Origin: JBCCXL01 sp039191605
GTDB taxonomy: Bacteria > Acidobacteriota > Thermoanaerobaculia > Multivoradales > JAHZIX01
NCBI GenBank assembly: GCA_039191605.1
Contig: JBCCXL010000020.1
Location: 1-64,000, forward strand
Direction of reading: 5' to 3'
Length of the DNA stretch: 64,000 bases
This document shows, one piece after another, positions 27,193 through 36,383 of this stretch. Made by a program: the position numbers and the translations under genes. Below the pieces are notes generated by a model, which was not told the origin of the DNA, did not search any database, and saw only the letters and a program-made list of their open reading frames with translations. Numbering within the stretch: position 1 is the first letter of the stretch; every line of letters begins with the position of its first letter.

Positions 27193-27843
27193 TTGTTTTC
27201 CAAACTATTTGGCCGCTCCGAAGGAAACCAGGGATCCTCCCTCGACGAAGAGGAACGGCGCCGGAGCCCAGCCCTCGACGAGGCCATCGCCTACGGCGAA
27301 GCCCATCAGCCGGAAGACGGCGGGCTGACCCTGCTCGATCTCGGAGCGGCTCACGGCACCAGCCTCGAGTCTTTTGGTCGCCGCGGCCACCGCATTCACG
27401 TCTGCGACCTTCTTGGAGGCCTGCGCCGGGACGGTGGCGGCCTGGGGCCTGACCTCGCCACGCCGGAGGTCTTCGGTCCCCGGACAGAGGAGCTCCTGCC
27501 GGACCTCAAGACGCCGAAATTCCACATCGGACTACTCTGGGATCTGCTCGACTATCTCCCTCCGGAGACCTTCCCTACTCTCTTTCAGCTGCTGGCGCAG
27601 CGCATGGATGAGGGCAGCCACCTGATAATCCAGGTGGGGTATCAGCGCAAGATGCCCGCCCAGCCCCGGATGCAGGAGGTAATGGAGGATCTCAGCCTGA
27701 GGGTGCAGAGCGGCGAGCCGCAGATCTCCTGCCCCCGGCACCGCGAGACTCAGATCGGCCGCAGCGCCACTCCCTTTCGGGTGGAGCGCTCCTTCCTGTG
27801 CAAGAACGGCCTGATGGAATACCTGATGGTCAGGGGGAGCTGA
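27193..27843 (+). CDS. Methyltransferase-like protein downstream of bactofilin
   Basis: The 216-residue protein shows a class I methyltransferase-like motif I, LTLLDLGAAHGTSLESF, a following acidic strand end IHVCDLLGG, and a motif-IV-like FHIGLLWDLLDYLPPETFPT, then a strand-rich C-terminus. No catalytic residues for a particular substrate can be named, and the Gly-rich loop is only partly canonical, so it may bind SAM without methylating. The start is TTG at 27193 with agga about nine bases upstream; it is 16 bases behind the bactofilin stop. Confidence 0.7.
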   Translation: MFSKLFGRSEGNQGSSLDEEERRRSPALDEAIAYGEAHQPEDGGLTLLDLGAAHGTSLESFGRRGHRIHVCDLLGGLRRDGGGLGPDLATPEVFGPRTEELLPDLKTPKFHIGLLWDLLDYLPPETFPTLFQLLAQRMDEGSHLIIQVGYQRKMPAQPRMQEVMEDLSLRVQSGEPQISCPRHRETQIGRSATPFRVERSFLCKNGLMEYLMVRGS

Positions 27844-27888
27844 GGGCGCCGGAGCTTCCAGCTTCCTAGCGCTCTCTCTACCACTGCC

Positions 27889-28872
27889 TCAGGCGCTGCC
27901 GGGGCGGGCCCCCGGCAGCCCCACCCCCGGCGTCGGGCGCTCTCGCAGCACCTCCCGCCGGAAGCGGAAGAGCTCCGCCGGGCGCCCTCCGGTGCCCGTA
28001 TCCCGCCGGCCGGTGCCCTCCACCAATCCGCCGCGCTCCACCAGTCGGCGGAAGTTCTGCTTGTGCAGACGCATGCCGGAGAAGGCCTCCACCACCCGCT
28101 GCAGCCGCAGCAGGGTGAAGGTTTCGGGAAGCACCTCGAAGACCACCGGCCGATACTGGATCTTGCCCCGCAGTCGGCCGAGGGCGGTAGCCACCATACG
28201 GCGGTGATCGAGGGCCATCGGTCGCCCTAGCCCCGATTCGGCAGGGCGACGGTCGCGATCCCACGACGCCTCGTCCACCAGCCCCACCTCGTAGAGCAGC
28301 TCGTAGCGGGGCAGCACCCGATTGCCGTCCCAGCGGGAGCCTCCGAGACCAAAGGCGATATCCGCCCGCTCCCGTCGCTGGCGCCGGCTCTCCGCGTCGT
28401 CCACCGAGGCCACCCAGGCATCGAAACCGGGGATCACCGCGGCGTCGAGCTCCTTCGGCCGCCCTCGGCGCCAATCTTCCCAGGGGAAGTATTGGTAGAT
28501 CCCCCTCCAGCGGGCACCAGGGCTGCCGGAGGGGGCGCTGTGTCCTACCAGGGCGAGATAGGCGATAGAGATCACCCGCTCCTCGGCCGACTCCACTCCC
28601 CGATCCCGATCTCCGAAGGTATAGAGCTGCTCTACATAGCCCAGCTGGAGACCGGTTTGCTCCCGCACCCATTCCCGCAGACCGAGCTCGAGGGTGCGAT
28701 CCCCGGCGGGATCCAGGGGGCCGAAGGGCAGCGCTTCTACCTCCTCGCCGGGATCCCCGGCGAGGGCGCGCCGAGACACGGTGAGAATGCGTGGCACCTC
28801 CTCGGCGACGGCGACGATCACCGCGTGGAGGTCGAGCACGATCTGCCGCCCAGCGTTTCCCGCTCGCGTCAT
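27889..28872 (-). CDS. NrtR-like Nudix-related transcriptional regulator
   Basis: The 327-residue protein couples an N-terminal Nudix-like domain (VLDLHAVIVAVAEEVPRILT; RTLELGLREWVREQTGLQLG in place of a full Nudix box) to a C-terminal winged-helix domain (FTLLRLQRVVEAFSGMRLHK, then RRLVERGGLVEGTG and GRPAELFRF). NrtR proteins use a catalytically poor Nudix domain to bind ADP-ribose-type ligands and repress NAD metabolism genes. The Nudix box here lacks part of the REXXEE signature, supporting a sensor rather than a hydrolase. The ATG at 28872 has gagg eight bases upstream. No NAD gene adjoins it, so the target is unknown. Confidence 0.78.
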   Translation of the reverse strand: MTRAGNAGRQIVLDLHAVIVAVAEEVPRILTVSRRALAGDPGEEVEALPFGPLDPAGDRTLELGLREWVREQTGLQLGYVEQLYTFGDRDRGVESAEERVISIAYLALVGHSAPSGSPGARWRGIYQYFPWEDWRRGRPKELDAAVIPGFDAWVASVDDAESRRQRRERADIAFGLGGSRWDGNRVLPRYELLYEVGLVDEASWDRDRRPAESGLGRPMALDHRRMVATALGRLRGKIQYRPVVFEVLPETFTLLRLQRVVEAFSGMRLHKQNFRRLVERGGLVEGTGRRDTGTGGRPAELFRFRREVLRERPTPGVGLPGARPGSA

Positions 28873-28938
28873 GTCTTTGCCCTCATCCTCAGGCGGCCCT
28901 GTCGCCAACAGGGACCATCATTAGGGAGCCCGTCATTG

Positions 28939-29022
28939 GGAGCCCAGATACTAGGAACACAGATACTAGGAGCCCAGATACTAGGAGCCCAGATACTAGG
29001 AGCCCAGATACTAGGAACACAG
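28939..29022. repeat. 15-bp tandem array at the lipB 3' end
   Basis: Five full copies of ggagcccagatacta or its variant ggaacacagatacta run from 28939 to 29013, with a partial copy to 29022. The cta ending the fifth unit, at 29011-29013, is the complement of the lipB stop codon TAG, so the array reaches into the gene and supplies its last two codons and stop. No spacers are present. Confidence 0.9.
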
Positions 29023-29889
29023 TGCCGATGCCCGCTGCCGCAGCGCCGAGATGTCCTGCGGAGAGAGAGCCGCCGCCCGCCGCTGGAAGCGCTCCTCGAA
29101 ACGCTGCTGAAAACGCCGAGCGACCTGAGCCAGCGGAGGATCTTGGCCGCGCTCCCGCAGGATTGAGGTCATCTCCACCGCCGGGAGCCCACAGGCGACG
29201 ATGGAGCGAAAGAAGTCGAGATCGGTGGAGACGTTGAGGGCAAAACCGTGGGTAGTGAGCCAGCGGGAGAGGTGGACGCCGATGGAGGCGATCTTGCGAT
29301 CCCCCACCCAGACGCCGATCCGCTCCTTCCCCTCGCCCGGATGAGCCACGATGTTGTAGCTCTCTAGGGTGTCCACCAGGATCTCCTGGAGATCCCGCAC
29401 GTAACGCCGGATGTCTCGGCGATCCGGAGAGAGATTGAGGATCGGATACCCCACCAGCTGCCCGGGACCGTGGTACGTCACCTGCCCGCCGCGGTCCGTC
29501 GCCTCCACGGTAACGCCGTGGCCCCGCAGCCAGGCCTCGTCCGCCAGCACGTCTCCGCCGTCCGCCGATCGCCCCAAGGTGAATACCGGATCATGCTCCA
29601 GGAGCAGAAGGTGCTCTTCGCCCTTTCCCTCCTTGAGGCGCTGCCGCAGCCAGCGCTGCAGCGCGAAAGCCTCCGCCCAGGGCATGCGCCCGAGATAGCC
29701 CCAGCGCAGTGTTCTGCCGACCGAGGTTCTGCCGACCGAGGCTTGATCTACCGAGCTGATCTGCGTAGAAGGCTCCCCTTCCCCTTCGCCAACAAGGTTC
29801 ACCGAGGACGAACCTGGGGACTGATCGCTGGGAGAAAGGCTACTGGAGCGGCTACCAGAGGAGATGCTGTGGGGGGCTGAGGTGCTCAC
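29011..29889 (-). CDS. lipB: Octanoyl-[acyl-carrier-protein]:protein N-octanoyltransferase
   Basis: LipB moves octanoate from acyl carrier protein to lipoyl domains, the first step of endogenous lipoate synthesis. Family landmarks are LLLEHDPVFTLGRSADGGDV, GGQVTYHGPGQLVGYPILNL, the region RIGVWVGDRKIASIGVHLSR (Lys contacting the acyl chain) and SIVACGLPAVEMTS with the catalytic Cys. The GTG-initiated frame has an unusual N-terminal extension of about 60 Ser-rich residues, including a duplicated SVGRT; the conserved domain begins near RWGYLGRMPW, so the real start may be further in. The likely users of its product, E2 and E3, are encoded just upstream. Confidence 0.93.
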   Translation of the reverse strand: MSTSAPHSISSGSRSSSLSPSDQSPGSSSVNLVGEGEGEPSTQISSVDQASVGRTSVGRTLRWGYLGRMPWAEAFALQRWLRQRLKEGKGEEHLLLLEHDPVFTLGRSADGGDVLADEAWLRGHGVTVEATDRGGQVTYHGPGQLVGYPILNLSPDRRDIRRYVRDLQEILVDTLESYNIVAHPGEGKERIGVWVGDRKIASIGVHLSRWLTTHGFALNVSTDLDFFRSIVACGLPAVEMTSILRERGQDPPLAQVARRFQQRFEERFQRRAAALSPQDISALRQRASALCS

Positions 29890-30054
29890 CCACTCATCCT
29901 ATCGAATCTGCCGCCGTCGGCAGCCTCTGCGCCGTCCAGGCAGCTCTTCACCCTAGACCTCCTGAAGCGGACTCTCCACGCTCTACCAGCCACACTTCAA
30001 GCCCTTCAGATGCGAAATCTTCTTCCGGCTCTGATTCGCCCAAAAGCGATGGGC

Positions 30055-30089
30055 AAAAAAAAAGCGCGGAGCCCTGCGATGGGGTCCGC
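30055..30089 (-). terminator. Rho-independent terminator (minus strand)
   Basis: Reading the minus strand, gcggacccc and gggctccgc form a stem (one mismatch, loop atcgca), followed by gc and a run of nine T. It is about 380 bases beyond the sucB-like stop codon, so it ends either a long 3' untranslated tail or a separate small RNA. Confidence 0.75.
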
Positions 30090-30465
30090 ACATACCAAGG
30101 GTCCACTTACGGTAGGGGAGTGCAAAACCCCCTAGGGGTCGGGACAACATGCTCAAAAAAAGTCGACTTTTTTCTTGACCCCTCGCCGCGCCCTTGATCT
30201 AGGCCTCGTGCAGCGACGAACTTCACCGGCCCTCGGCGCGAAGCTCGCGCTACCGAGCTTTCGAGGAATAGCGCGACTCCGGGGCTAGAGAGTCAAGGCT
30301 GGAGAGCCAGCAGATATTGCCGCAAGCTATCTAGAACGAGGCATCTAGAACGAGGCATCTAGAACGAGAGCCCGACACCGGATTCGGCATCGGGCTCTCT
30401 AGAACCTCGGTCGCAGAGACGGCGGGGCCATCGCGAGGTTCAGCGGCGGAGCGCTATTACCGCTC
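30090..30465. other. Non-coding stretch with a palindrome and short repeats
   Basis: Between the E2 stop and the terminator lie an extended palindrome aaaaaagtcgactttttt (about 30155-30172), the G/C-rich inverted pair ggggtc...gacccc around it, three direct copies of about 14 bp (ctagaacgag core, 30327-30368), and an inverted repeat gagagcccga/tcgggctctc (30367-30400). No protein frame is supported. The rest of the 29890-30465 spacer should hold the lipB promoter, which I could not place. Confidence 0.5.
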
Positions 30466-31842
30466 TCAGCTTCCGAGACTCTCCAGCTCATCCCAGGACG
30501 AGCTCTGCAGGGACTCCTTGATCTGCATCATGAAGTAATCCGCCTTCTCCCCATCGACGATCCGGTGATCGAAGGTGAGGGCGAAGTAGCAGCGCTGGCG
30601 GATCGCCAGGGCGTCGAGGCCATCGGGCCCGGTGACCACCGCCGGGCGCTTCTCGATGGTGCCAATGCCGAGGATCGCCACCTGCGGCTGATTGATGATC
30701 GGCGTCCCGAAGAGAGATCCGAAGACCCCGGGGTTGGTGATGGTGAAGGTGCCGCCCTGCACATCCCCTGGATCCAGTCGCTTGCTGCGGGCGCGATCCG
30801 CCAGGTCGTTGGCGGTCTGCGCCAGACCGGTAATGCTGAGGCGGTCGGCGTGGCGGATCACCGGCACGATGAGGCCGCGATCGAAGGCCACCGCCATCCC
30901 GAGGTTGATGTCCTTCTTGAACACGATGTTCTTGCCGTCCACCGCGGCGTTGAGCTCCGGATAGGCCTTCAAGGCCCCGGCCACCGCCTGGAAGATGAAG
31001 GGCATGAAGGTGAGCTTGGTACCGTTGGCCCGCTGGAAGGCCCCCTTGACCCGCTGCCGCAGCGCCGCCACCCGGGTCAGGTCCACCTCGAAGACGGTGG
31101 TGACGTGGGCGGAGGTCGCCTTGGAGTAGGTCATGTGGGCGGAGGTCAGCTGGCGGATGCGGGACATCGGCTCGATGACCACGTTCTCCCCGGGCTGGTA
31201 GGCGGCGACGTGGAAATCCCCCGCCGGGCGCGCCGAGGGGGCCGGAGCGGCGGCCGCCGGAGTCGCCGGAGCCGAAGCAGCAGTGCCCGAAGCAGCGACG
31301 GGGGCAGCCGAGAGCCGCTCCGCCCCTCCGCCGTCCAGGAAGCTCAGCAGATCCGCCTTGGTCACCCGACCGTGAATGCCGGTGCCCTCCACCGCGCCCA
31401 GCACGGTGTTCAGATCCAGGCCGCGCTCGGCGATGATCTTGCGAACCACCGGACTGGAGCGACGCGCGACGCGCTCCTCCAGGGATTGCTCTCCTCCGGC
31501 CTCCACCGCCGGTTCTTCCGCCGAGGGCGACGCCGCCGCAGCGGCCGCCGGCTCCACATTAGCGGCATCAGACCCCGCCGAAGGGGCATCTCCAACGGCC
31601 TCTCCCTCCTCACCGATGAGGGCCACCACCTTGCCCACCTCCACCACGTCGTCGACGACGTGGAGGATCTTCAGCAGCTTGCCGGCGGCGGGGCTGGGAA
31701 TCTCCGCGTCCACCTTATCCGTCGCCACCTCGAAGATGACCTGCTCTCGCTCCACCGTGTCGCCTTCCGCGACCAGCCAGCGGGTGATGGTTCCCTCGGC
31801 GATGGATTCGCCCATCTGGGGCATCAGCACTTCAGTAGCCAT
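30466..31842 (-). CDS. 2-oxo acid dehydrogenase E2 (dihydrolipoyl acyltransferase)
   Basis: The 458-residue E2 has one lipoyl domain (EVLMPQMGESIAEGTITRWL; lipoylation site in FEVATDKVDAEI, Lys43), an Ala/Pro linker, a peripheral subunit-binding domain (SPVVRKIIAERGLDLNTVLG, TGIHGRVTKADLL) and the catalytic core ending in FALTFDHRIVDGEKAD with His426 and Asp430. It transfers an acyl group from lipoamide to CoA. Sequence alone does not separate succinyl (SucB) from branched-chain or pyruvate E2. No E1 gene is in the window. E3 lies 219 bases upstream on the same strand and lipB downstream, so the lipoate-dependent genes are clustered. Confidence 0.92.
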   Translation of the reverse strand: MATEVLMPQMGESIAEGTITRWLVAEGDTVEREQVIFEVATDKVDAEIPSPAAGKLLKILHVVDDVVEVGKVVALIGEEGEAVGDAPSAGSDAANVEPAAAAAASPSAEEPAVEAGGEQSLEERVARRSSPVVRKIIAERGLDLNTVLGAVEGTGIHGRVTKADLLSFLDGGGAERLSAAPVAASGTAASAPATPAAAAPAPSARPAGDFHVAAYQPGENVVIEPMSRIRQLTSAHMTYSKATSAHVTTVFEVDLTRVAALRQRVKGAFQRANGTKLTFMPFIFQAVAGALKAYPELNAAVDGKNIVFKKDINLGMAVAFDRGLIVPVIRHADRLSITGLAQTANDLADRARSKRLDPGDVQGGTFTITNPGVFGSLFGTPIINQPQVAILGIGTIEKRPAVVTGPDGLDALAIRQRCYFALTFDHRIVDGEKADYFMMQIKESLQSSSWDELESLGS

Positions 31843-32061
31843 GGGGTATCTCGCTCCCGTCGATCTCGACTCTGGGTAGGCCTAGGGTTCTGGCTAGGCC
31901 CAAGGGGAAGGTGGCGCGTTCAATTGAGCTCCGAACACGGGGCTCAGGGCCAGGGGTGGGTAGATTGGATAGTGAAAGCTTCGGGTCCGAGATTCAGCAC
32001 CCTAGGCTCCGGAATCGAAGCTCCGGAACCCAAGCTCCAGAAACTCGGGAGGAAGCTCAGC

Positions 32062-33462
32062 TCAGATATGAATCGGCGCACCGTGGGCGGCGTGGGCCGC
32101 CTCCGCCACCGCTTCCGACAGGGTCGGGTGAGCGTGGATGGTGCGCAGCAGCTCTTCGTTGGTGGACTCCACCTGGAGCGCCACGCAGGCCTCGGCGATG
32201 AGGTCCGTCGCCCGGGCGCCGACGATGTGAACGCCCAAGAGCTCGTCGTATTGGGTATCCCTCACCACCTTGACGAAGCCCTCGGTCTTGCCGAGGATCG
32301 CCGCCTTGCCGAGGGCCGTCAAGGGGAACTTCCCGGTCGCTACGGCGTAGCCCTGCTCCTTGGCCTGGGCCTCCGTGAGACCGACGCTGGCCACCTCGGG
32401 GTCGCAGTAGGTGCACGCCGGCACCTTGTTGTAGTCGAGGGGACGAGCCGCCTCGCCGGCGATGTGCTCTGCCGCCAGGATGCCCTCGGAGGATGCGACG
32501 TGGGCCAGCCACGGGGTGTTGACCACGTCGCCGATGGCGTAGATGTGGGGCACCGAGGTGCGCATGTACTCGTCGACCTCGACGTAGCCCCGCTGATCCA
32601 CCGCCACGCCGACGGAGTCCAGACCGATATTGCCGGAAACCGGCGCCCGGCCCACCGCCACCAGCAGCTTGGCGACCTGGAGGGTCTCGGTCTTCTTCGG
32701 CCCCTCGAGGGTGAGAGCCAGCCCCGATTCCGTCGTCTCCACCTTCGCCAGCTTGGTATCCGCGCGAACGTCGATACCCTTCTTCTTCAGGATCTTGCCC
32801 AACCCCTTGGAGATCTCTTCGTCCTCCAGGGGCAGCACCCGGGGAAGCATCTCCACCAGGGTGACCTTCGAGCCGAAGGCGCGATAAATCGAGGCGAACT
32901 CGGTGCCGACGGCGCCGGCGCCGAGCACCACCAGGGATTCCGGAACCTCCTGGAGCTGCAGGATGTGGTCAGAGTTCAGGATCCGCTCACCGTCCGCCGG
33001 GGCGAAGGGCAGCTCCCGGGGCACCGATCCGGTGGCCAGCAACACGTGCCGCGCGCCGTAAGCGGTGCTCTCGCCATCCGCATCCACGGTGACCTCATGG
33101 GGTCCGGTGAGCCGACCAAAGCCGTGAATACCGGTGATGGAATTCTTCTTCAGCAGGTACTCGATGCCCCGGGCGTTCTTGGCCACGATCTTGTCTTTGT
33201 GGCGATGGGCGCCGGGCAGATCCAGCTCCGGCGCGGGAACAGAGATGCCGAAGGTCTTGGCGCGGCGAATCTCGTCTAGCAGCTCGGCAGTGTGGAGCAA
33301 AGCCTTGGTGGGAATGCAGCCGCGGTGAAGGCAGGTGCCGCCGTATTTGGGGTCCTTCTCCACCACCGCCACCGAGAGCCCGAGCTGGGCACCGCGAATG
33401 GCGGCGACGTAGCCTCCGGGGCCGCTGCCCAGGACGATGAGGTCGAATTGCTTTGAGGACAT
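32062..33462 (-). CDS. lpdA: Dihydrolipoyl dehydrogenase (E3)
   Basis: The 466-residue flavoprotein reoxidises dihydrolipoamide with NAD. It has the FAD motif IVLGSGPGGYVAAIRGAQLG, the redox disulfide GGTCLHRGCIPTKAL (Cys44, Cys49), the NAD-binding VVLGAGAVGTEFASIYRAFG and the C-terminal base segment IHAHPTLSEAVAEAAHAA with the catalytic His-Glu pair contributed to the dimer partner. The ATG at 33462 has ggagag about eight bases upstream. The E2 gene follows on the same strand after 219 bases that contain loosely repeated aagctccggaa motifs (31990-32035). Confidence 0.97.
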   Translation of the reverse strand: MSSKQFDLIVLGSGPGGYVAAIRGAQLGLSVAVVEKDPKYGGTCLHRGCIPTKALLHTAELLDEIRRAKTFGISVPAPELDLPGAHRHKDKIVAKNARGIEYLLKKNSITGIHGFGRLTGPHEVTVDADGESTAYGARHVLLATGSVPRELPFAPADGERILNSDHILQLQEVPESLVVLGAGAVGTEFASIYRAFGSKVTLVEMLPRVLPLEDEEISKGLGKILKKKGIDVRADTKLAKVETTESGLALTLEGPKKTETLQVAKLLVAVGRAPVSGNIGLDSVGVAVDQRGYVEVDEYMRTSVPHIYAIGDVVNTPWLAHVASSEGILAAEHIAGEAARPLDYNKVPACTYCDPEVASVGLTEAQAKEQGYAVATGKFPLTALGKAAILGKTEGFVKVVRDTQYDELLGVHIVGARATDLIAEACVALQVESTNEELLRTIHAHPTLSEAVAEAAHAAHGAPIHI

Positions 33463-33621
33463 CGATCAAGCTCTCCGTGGGCCTGCATCGGCTTTCTTGC
33501 GTCGGTTTTCCGGAGGATGCAGCGGCTGCCGAAGGCGCAGCGCGGCGAAGCGAAAACCGCGGGGATCCCGTCCTTCCCAGGATTGGGAACGGATTTGCGG
33601 GGTCCGCCGAATGCGTAGACG

Positions 33622-34539
33622 TTACGAGGAAGAGGAAGGAGCGGAATTCGGGGGCGAATCGGGAATCGCCGCAGAGGCCGGAATGAGGGTGGATGAGTCC
33701 AGCGCCACCGGCTTGAGGCGTCCGCGATCCGTCTTCTCCAGGCGAGCCACCGGAACCTCCGGATCATGCTGGAAGAAGCAGAGCCAACCCTCGTCGTGGG
33801 CCTGGGGCAGCCAACGCTGCTTGTTGGCGAGGGTCTGCAGAGGAAGCAGATCGTATCCCATGATCCAGGGGAAGGGTACGTGAGCCGAGGTAGGGATCAG
33901 ATCTGCCCAGAAGACGCCCTGGGCTTCGGGACCGCCGCCGTCGAAGCGCACGATGCACATGGATTCGTTGTGCCCCGGCACTCGAATCGCCCGCACTCCG
34001 GGGATCGGCTCCGCCTCGGCGTCGAAGAGTCGGACCTGATCGGCCTCGAAGAGAGGCTCCCAATTGCGCGGATCGTAACTCGCCCGATCCCGCTGATTGG
34101 GGGATCGAGCGTGGGCGGCCTCCCCGGCCTCGATCCAATAGGTGGCGTTGGGGAAGGTCGGCACCCACCCCTCGCCTTCGGAGCGGGTATTCCAGCCACA
34201 ATGGTCGAAGTGGAGGTGGGTCAACAGCACGTGGGTGATGTCTTCCAGGGCGATGCCCGCCGCCTGCAGCTGCTGCGGCAGTCGCTGGGCTCCCTCCTCG
34301 AGACCGAAGATAGAGCGGAATTTCGCATCGCCCTTATCGCCGATACCGGTGTCGATGAGCAGCAGATCCTCCCCCCGCCGCACCAGCGGGCAGTGGGTGA
34401 TCATCTGAATCCGGTTGAGCTCGTCCGCCGGTTTGACCTTCGACCACAGGGGCTTCGGCACCACGCCGAACATCGCGCCGCCGTCGAGCTTGAAGCCACC
34501 GTCGTTGAAGAGCTGGATCTGCAATTCGCCCAAACGCAT
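33622..34539 (-). CDS. MBL-fold metallo-hydrolase
   Basis: The 305-residue metallo-beta-lactamase-fold protein has LLIDTGIGDKG, the metal motif LTHLHFDHCGWN (His108, His110, Asp112, His113), IRVPGHNESMCIVRF carrying the next metal His, and FWADLIPTSAHVPFPWIMGY with later ligands. The overall form (about 300 residues, MITHCPLV insertion) is like the quorum-quenching lactonase and AttM-like branch, but the substrate cannot be assigned. A weak ribosome site precedes the ATG at 34539. Ser/Pro-rich tail residues end the protein. It is divergent from the patatin gene at 34644. Confidence 0.88.
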   Translation of the reverse strand: MRLGELQIQLFNDGGFKLDGGAMFGVVPKPLWSKVKPADELNRIQMITHCPLVRRGEDLLLIDTGIGDKGDAKFRSIFGLEEGAQRLPQQLQAAGIALEDITHVLLTHLHFDHCGWNTRSEGEGWVPTFPNATYWIEAGEAAHARSPNQRDRASYDPRNWEPLFEADQVRLFDAEAEPIPGVRAIRVPGHNESMCIVRFDGGGPEAQGVFWADLIPTSAHVPFPWIMGYDLLPLQTLANKQRWLPQAHDEGWLCFFQHDPEVPVARLEKTDRGRLKPVALDSSTLIPASAAIPDSPPNSAPSSSS

Positions 34540-34643
34540 AGACGCCTAGCTTACACGATCCGACGAGGACTCGCGTCGCCCCAACCCATCCCACCAACAT
34601 CGCTTCGAGAAGGCTCGCCCATCGCGATATTGTGGGCCCTGCT

Positions 34644-36023
34644 ATGCCCCCATCTACTCCTTTTCCAGCGAGCTCCCAGAAGAGCCTCACGGAAAGCTTC
34701 ACCGAGAGCTCCCCGGAAACCCTCCGCTCCCCCTCACCGCCGGACCTCGCCGTGGTGCTCAGCGGCGGCGGCGCCCGCGGAGCGTACCAGGTGGGCGTGC
34801 TGCGGGGCATCGCCCGGCGCTTCCCCCGCCTGCGCTTCCCGATCGTCACCGGAGTGTCCGCCGGGGCCATCAACGCCGCCTTTCTCGCCTCTCACCCCGG
34901 CTCGGTGGAAGAAGCCACCGAAGAGCTGACTCAGCTGTGGCGCAACCTGGAGGTGAAGCACGTCTTCCGCACCCACACCTCCTCGATGGCCGCCTCGATG
35001 ATGCGCTGGGCGCTGCGCCTCAGCAGCGGCGGCTCGGCGCTGGCCCCCACCACCCGCGGACTGCTGGACACCGCGCCCCTCCACCAGCTGCTCAAGCGCG
35101 CTATCCCCACCGTGGACGGCGTGATGGAGGGGGTGCGGCGCAACCACCAGCAGGGCAAGCTGCGGGCCCTCGCCCTAACCACCATCGACTGGAATTCCGG
35201 CTGCACCGTGACCTGGGTCGAGGGAGAGGAGATCAGCACCTGGGAGCGGCCGAATCGGGTGGGCCGCCGCTGCCGCATGACCCTCGAGCACGTGATGGCC
35301 TCCTCCGCGCTGCCGCTGGTCTTTCCCGCCACCCGGCTGGCCGGCTCCTGGCACGGCGACGGCGGCATTCGCCTCTCCGCTCCCCTCTCCCCCGCCATTC
35401 ATCTCGGCGCGCGGCGCATCCTGGTGATCTCCAACCGCTATCAGCGCAGCGCCGAAGAGGCCCAGGCCCCGGTGATCCTCGGCTATCCCCCTCCGGCCCA
35501 GATCATCGGCAAGCTGCTGAACTCGATCTTCCTGGATCTCGTCGACCAGGACGTCGCCCGACTCACCAACATCAATCAGCTGGTGGCGAGAGTGCCGCCG
35601 GAGCATCGCGGCCGCTTCCGCCTGCTGGATACCCTGGTCATCCGCCCCTCTCGGGACCTCGGCCGCCTCGCCGCCGACTTCGAGGCGCAGCTCCCCGGCA
35701 CCCTGCGCTTCATTACCCGCAGCCTCGGCACCCGGGAGACCTCGAGCCCAGATTTCCTCAGCCTGCTGCTCTTCGAGCCGGGCTACCTGAGGCGCCTGAT
35801 GGAGATCGGTGAGGAGGATGCGGAGACGGCGCTGGAGCCGTTGACGGAGCTCCTGGAGTCAGGGCCCAGCGCGCCCGTCAACTCAGCAGCGAACACGGGA
35901 GCTACCGGGAGAGCGAACCCGGTAGACGAGAAAGAGCCGAGCTCCGGTGACGAGCCTCCGCTGGAAGAGCACTCCGAAGACGACCACAAGCGAGAACGGG
36001 CTGCCTCAGCAGGCGACGACTGA
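34644..36023 (+). CDS. Patatin-like phospholipase (RssA/NTE type)
   Basis: The 459-residue protein carries VVLSGGGARGAYQVGVLRGI (oxyanion hole), IVTGVSAGAINAAFLAS with nucleophile Ser72, and HGDGGIRLSAPLSPAIHLGA with dyad Asp239. A DUF3336-like extra region is absent; about 90 C-terminal residues are low-complexity Glu/Ser/Pro. It is closer to the classical bacterial patatins than the other patatin at 24564-26336, with little similarity outside the motifs. The ATG at 34644 is favoured over a GTG at 34632. Expected role: lipid acyl hydrolase acting on membrane lipids. Confidence 0.92.
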   Translation: MPPSTPFPASSQKSLTESFTESSPETLRSPSPPDLAVVLSGGGARGAYQVGVLRGIARRFPRLRFPIVTGVSAGAINAAFLASHPGSVEEATEELTQLWRNLEVKHVFRTHTSSMAASMMRWALRLSSGGSALAPTTRGLLDTAPLHQLLKRAIPTVDGVMEGVRRNHQQGKLRALALTTIDWNSGCTVTWVEGEEISTWERPNRVGRRCRMTLEHVMASSALPLVFPATRLAGSWHGDGGIRLSAPLSPAIHLGARRILVISNRYQRSAEEAQAPVILGYPPPAQIIGKLLNSIFLDLVDQDVARLTNINQLVARVPPEHRGRFRLLDTLVIRPSRDLGRLAADFEAQLPGTLRFITRSLGTRETSSPDFLSLLLFEPGYLRRLMEIGEEDAETALEPLTELLESGPSAPVNSAANTGATGRANPVDEKEPSSGDEPPLEEHSEDDHKRERAASAGDD

Positions 36024-36383
36024 TAAGCTCCGAAACAGGCGCGACAGCAGTCGAAAGGCCGGAGCTAAACAGCCTGCGACAGACTCTTTCCCCGGCAGCC
36101 CGCTCAGCGCAAACCACGCTCTCACCTTCCTCATCTCAGCATTCTCCCTCCAGGCCCGCTCCCCGTGGGCCTCGCTCCCGGTGAAGGCGTGTCTCTCGAT
36201 CTGCGCCCTTCCCCTTGCCGTAGGGCAGAGCGAAGAGCCCCCCGGTAGCGCTCTCCCTCATCGCTGCGGACGCGCTTTTTCCCGCCGCGATCCAGCTTCC
36301 GCCTTTTCCAGCCTTTCCCCATAGATCCAGGCAAGACCTCATCATCCAACCCCCGCAGATCACTGATCAGGAGAATCGAGCCC
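36024..36383. other. Intergenic region with no supported feature
   Basis: Both neighbours read on the plus strand. I see no terminator after the patatin gene and no consensus promoter before the DUF2090 gene. Short frames here lack gene-like codon use. Confidence 0.35.

Noticed and set aside
28909..29022. CRISPR array
   Set aside because: 15-bp units without spacers and no cas genes anywhere in the window.
30565..33279. 904-codon plus-strand frame opposite E2 and E3
   Set aside because: It spans two well-defined genes and their spacer on the other strand and encodes no known motif.
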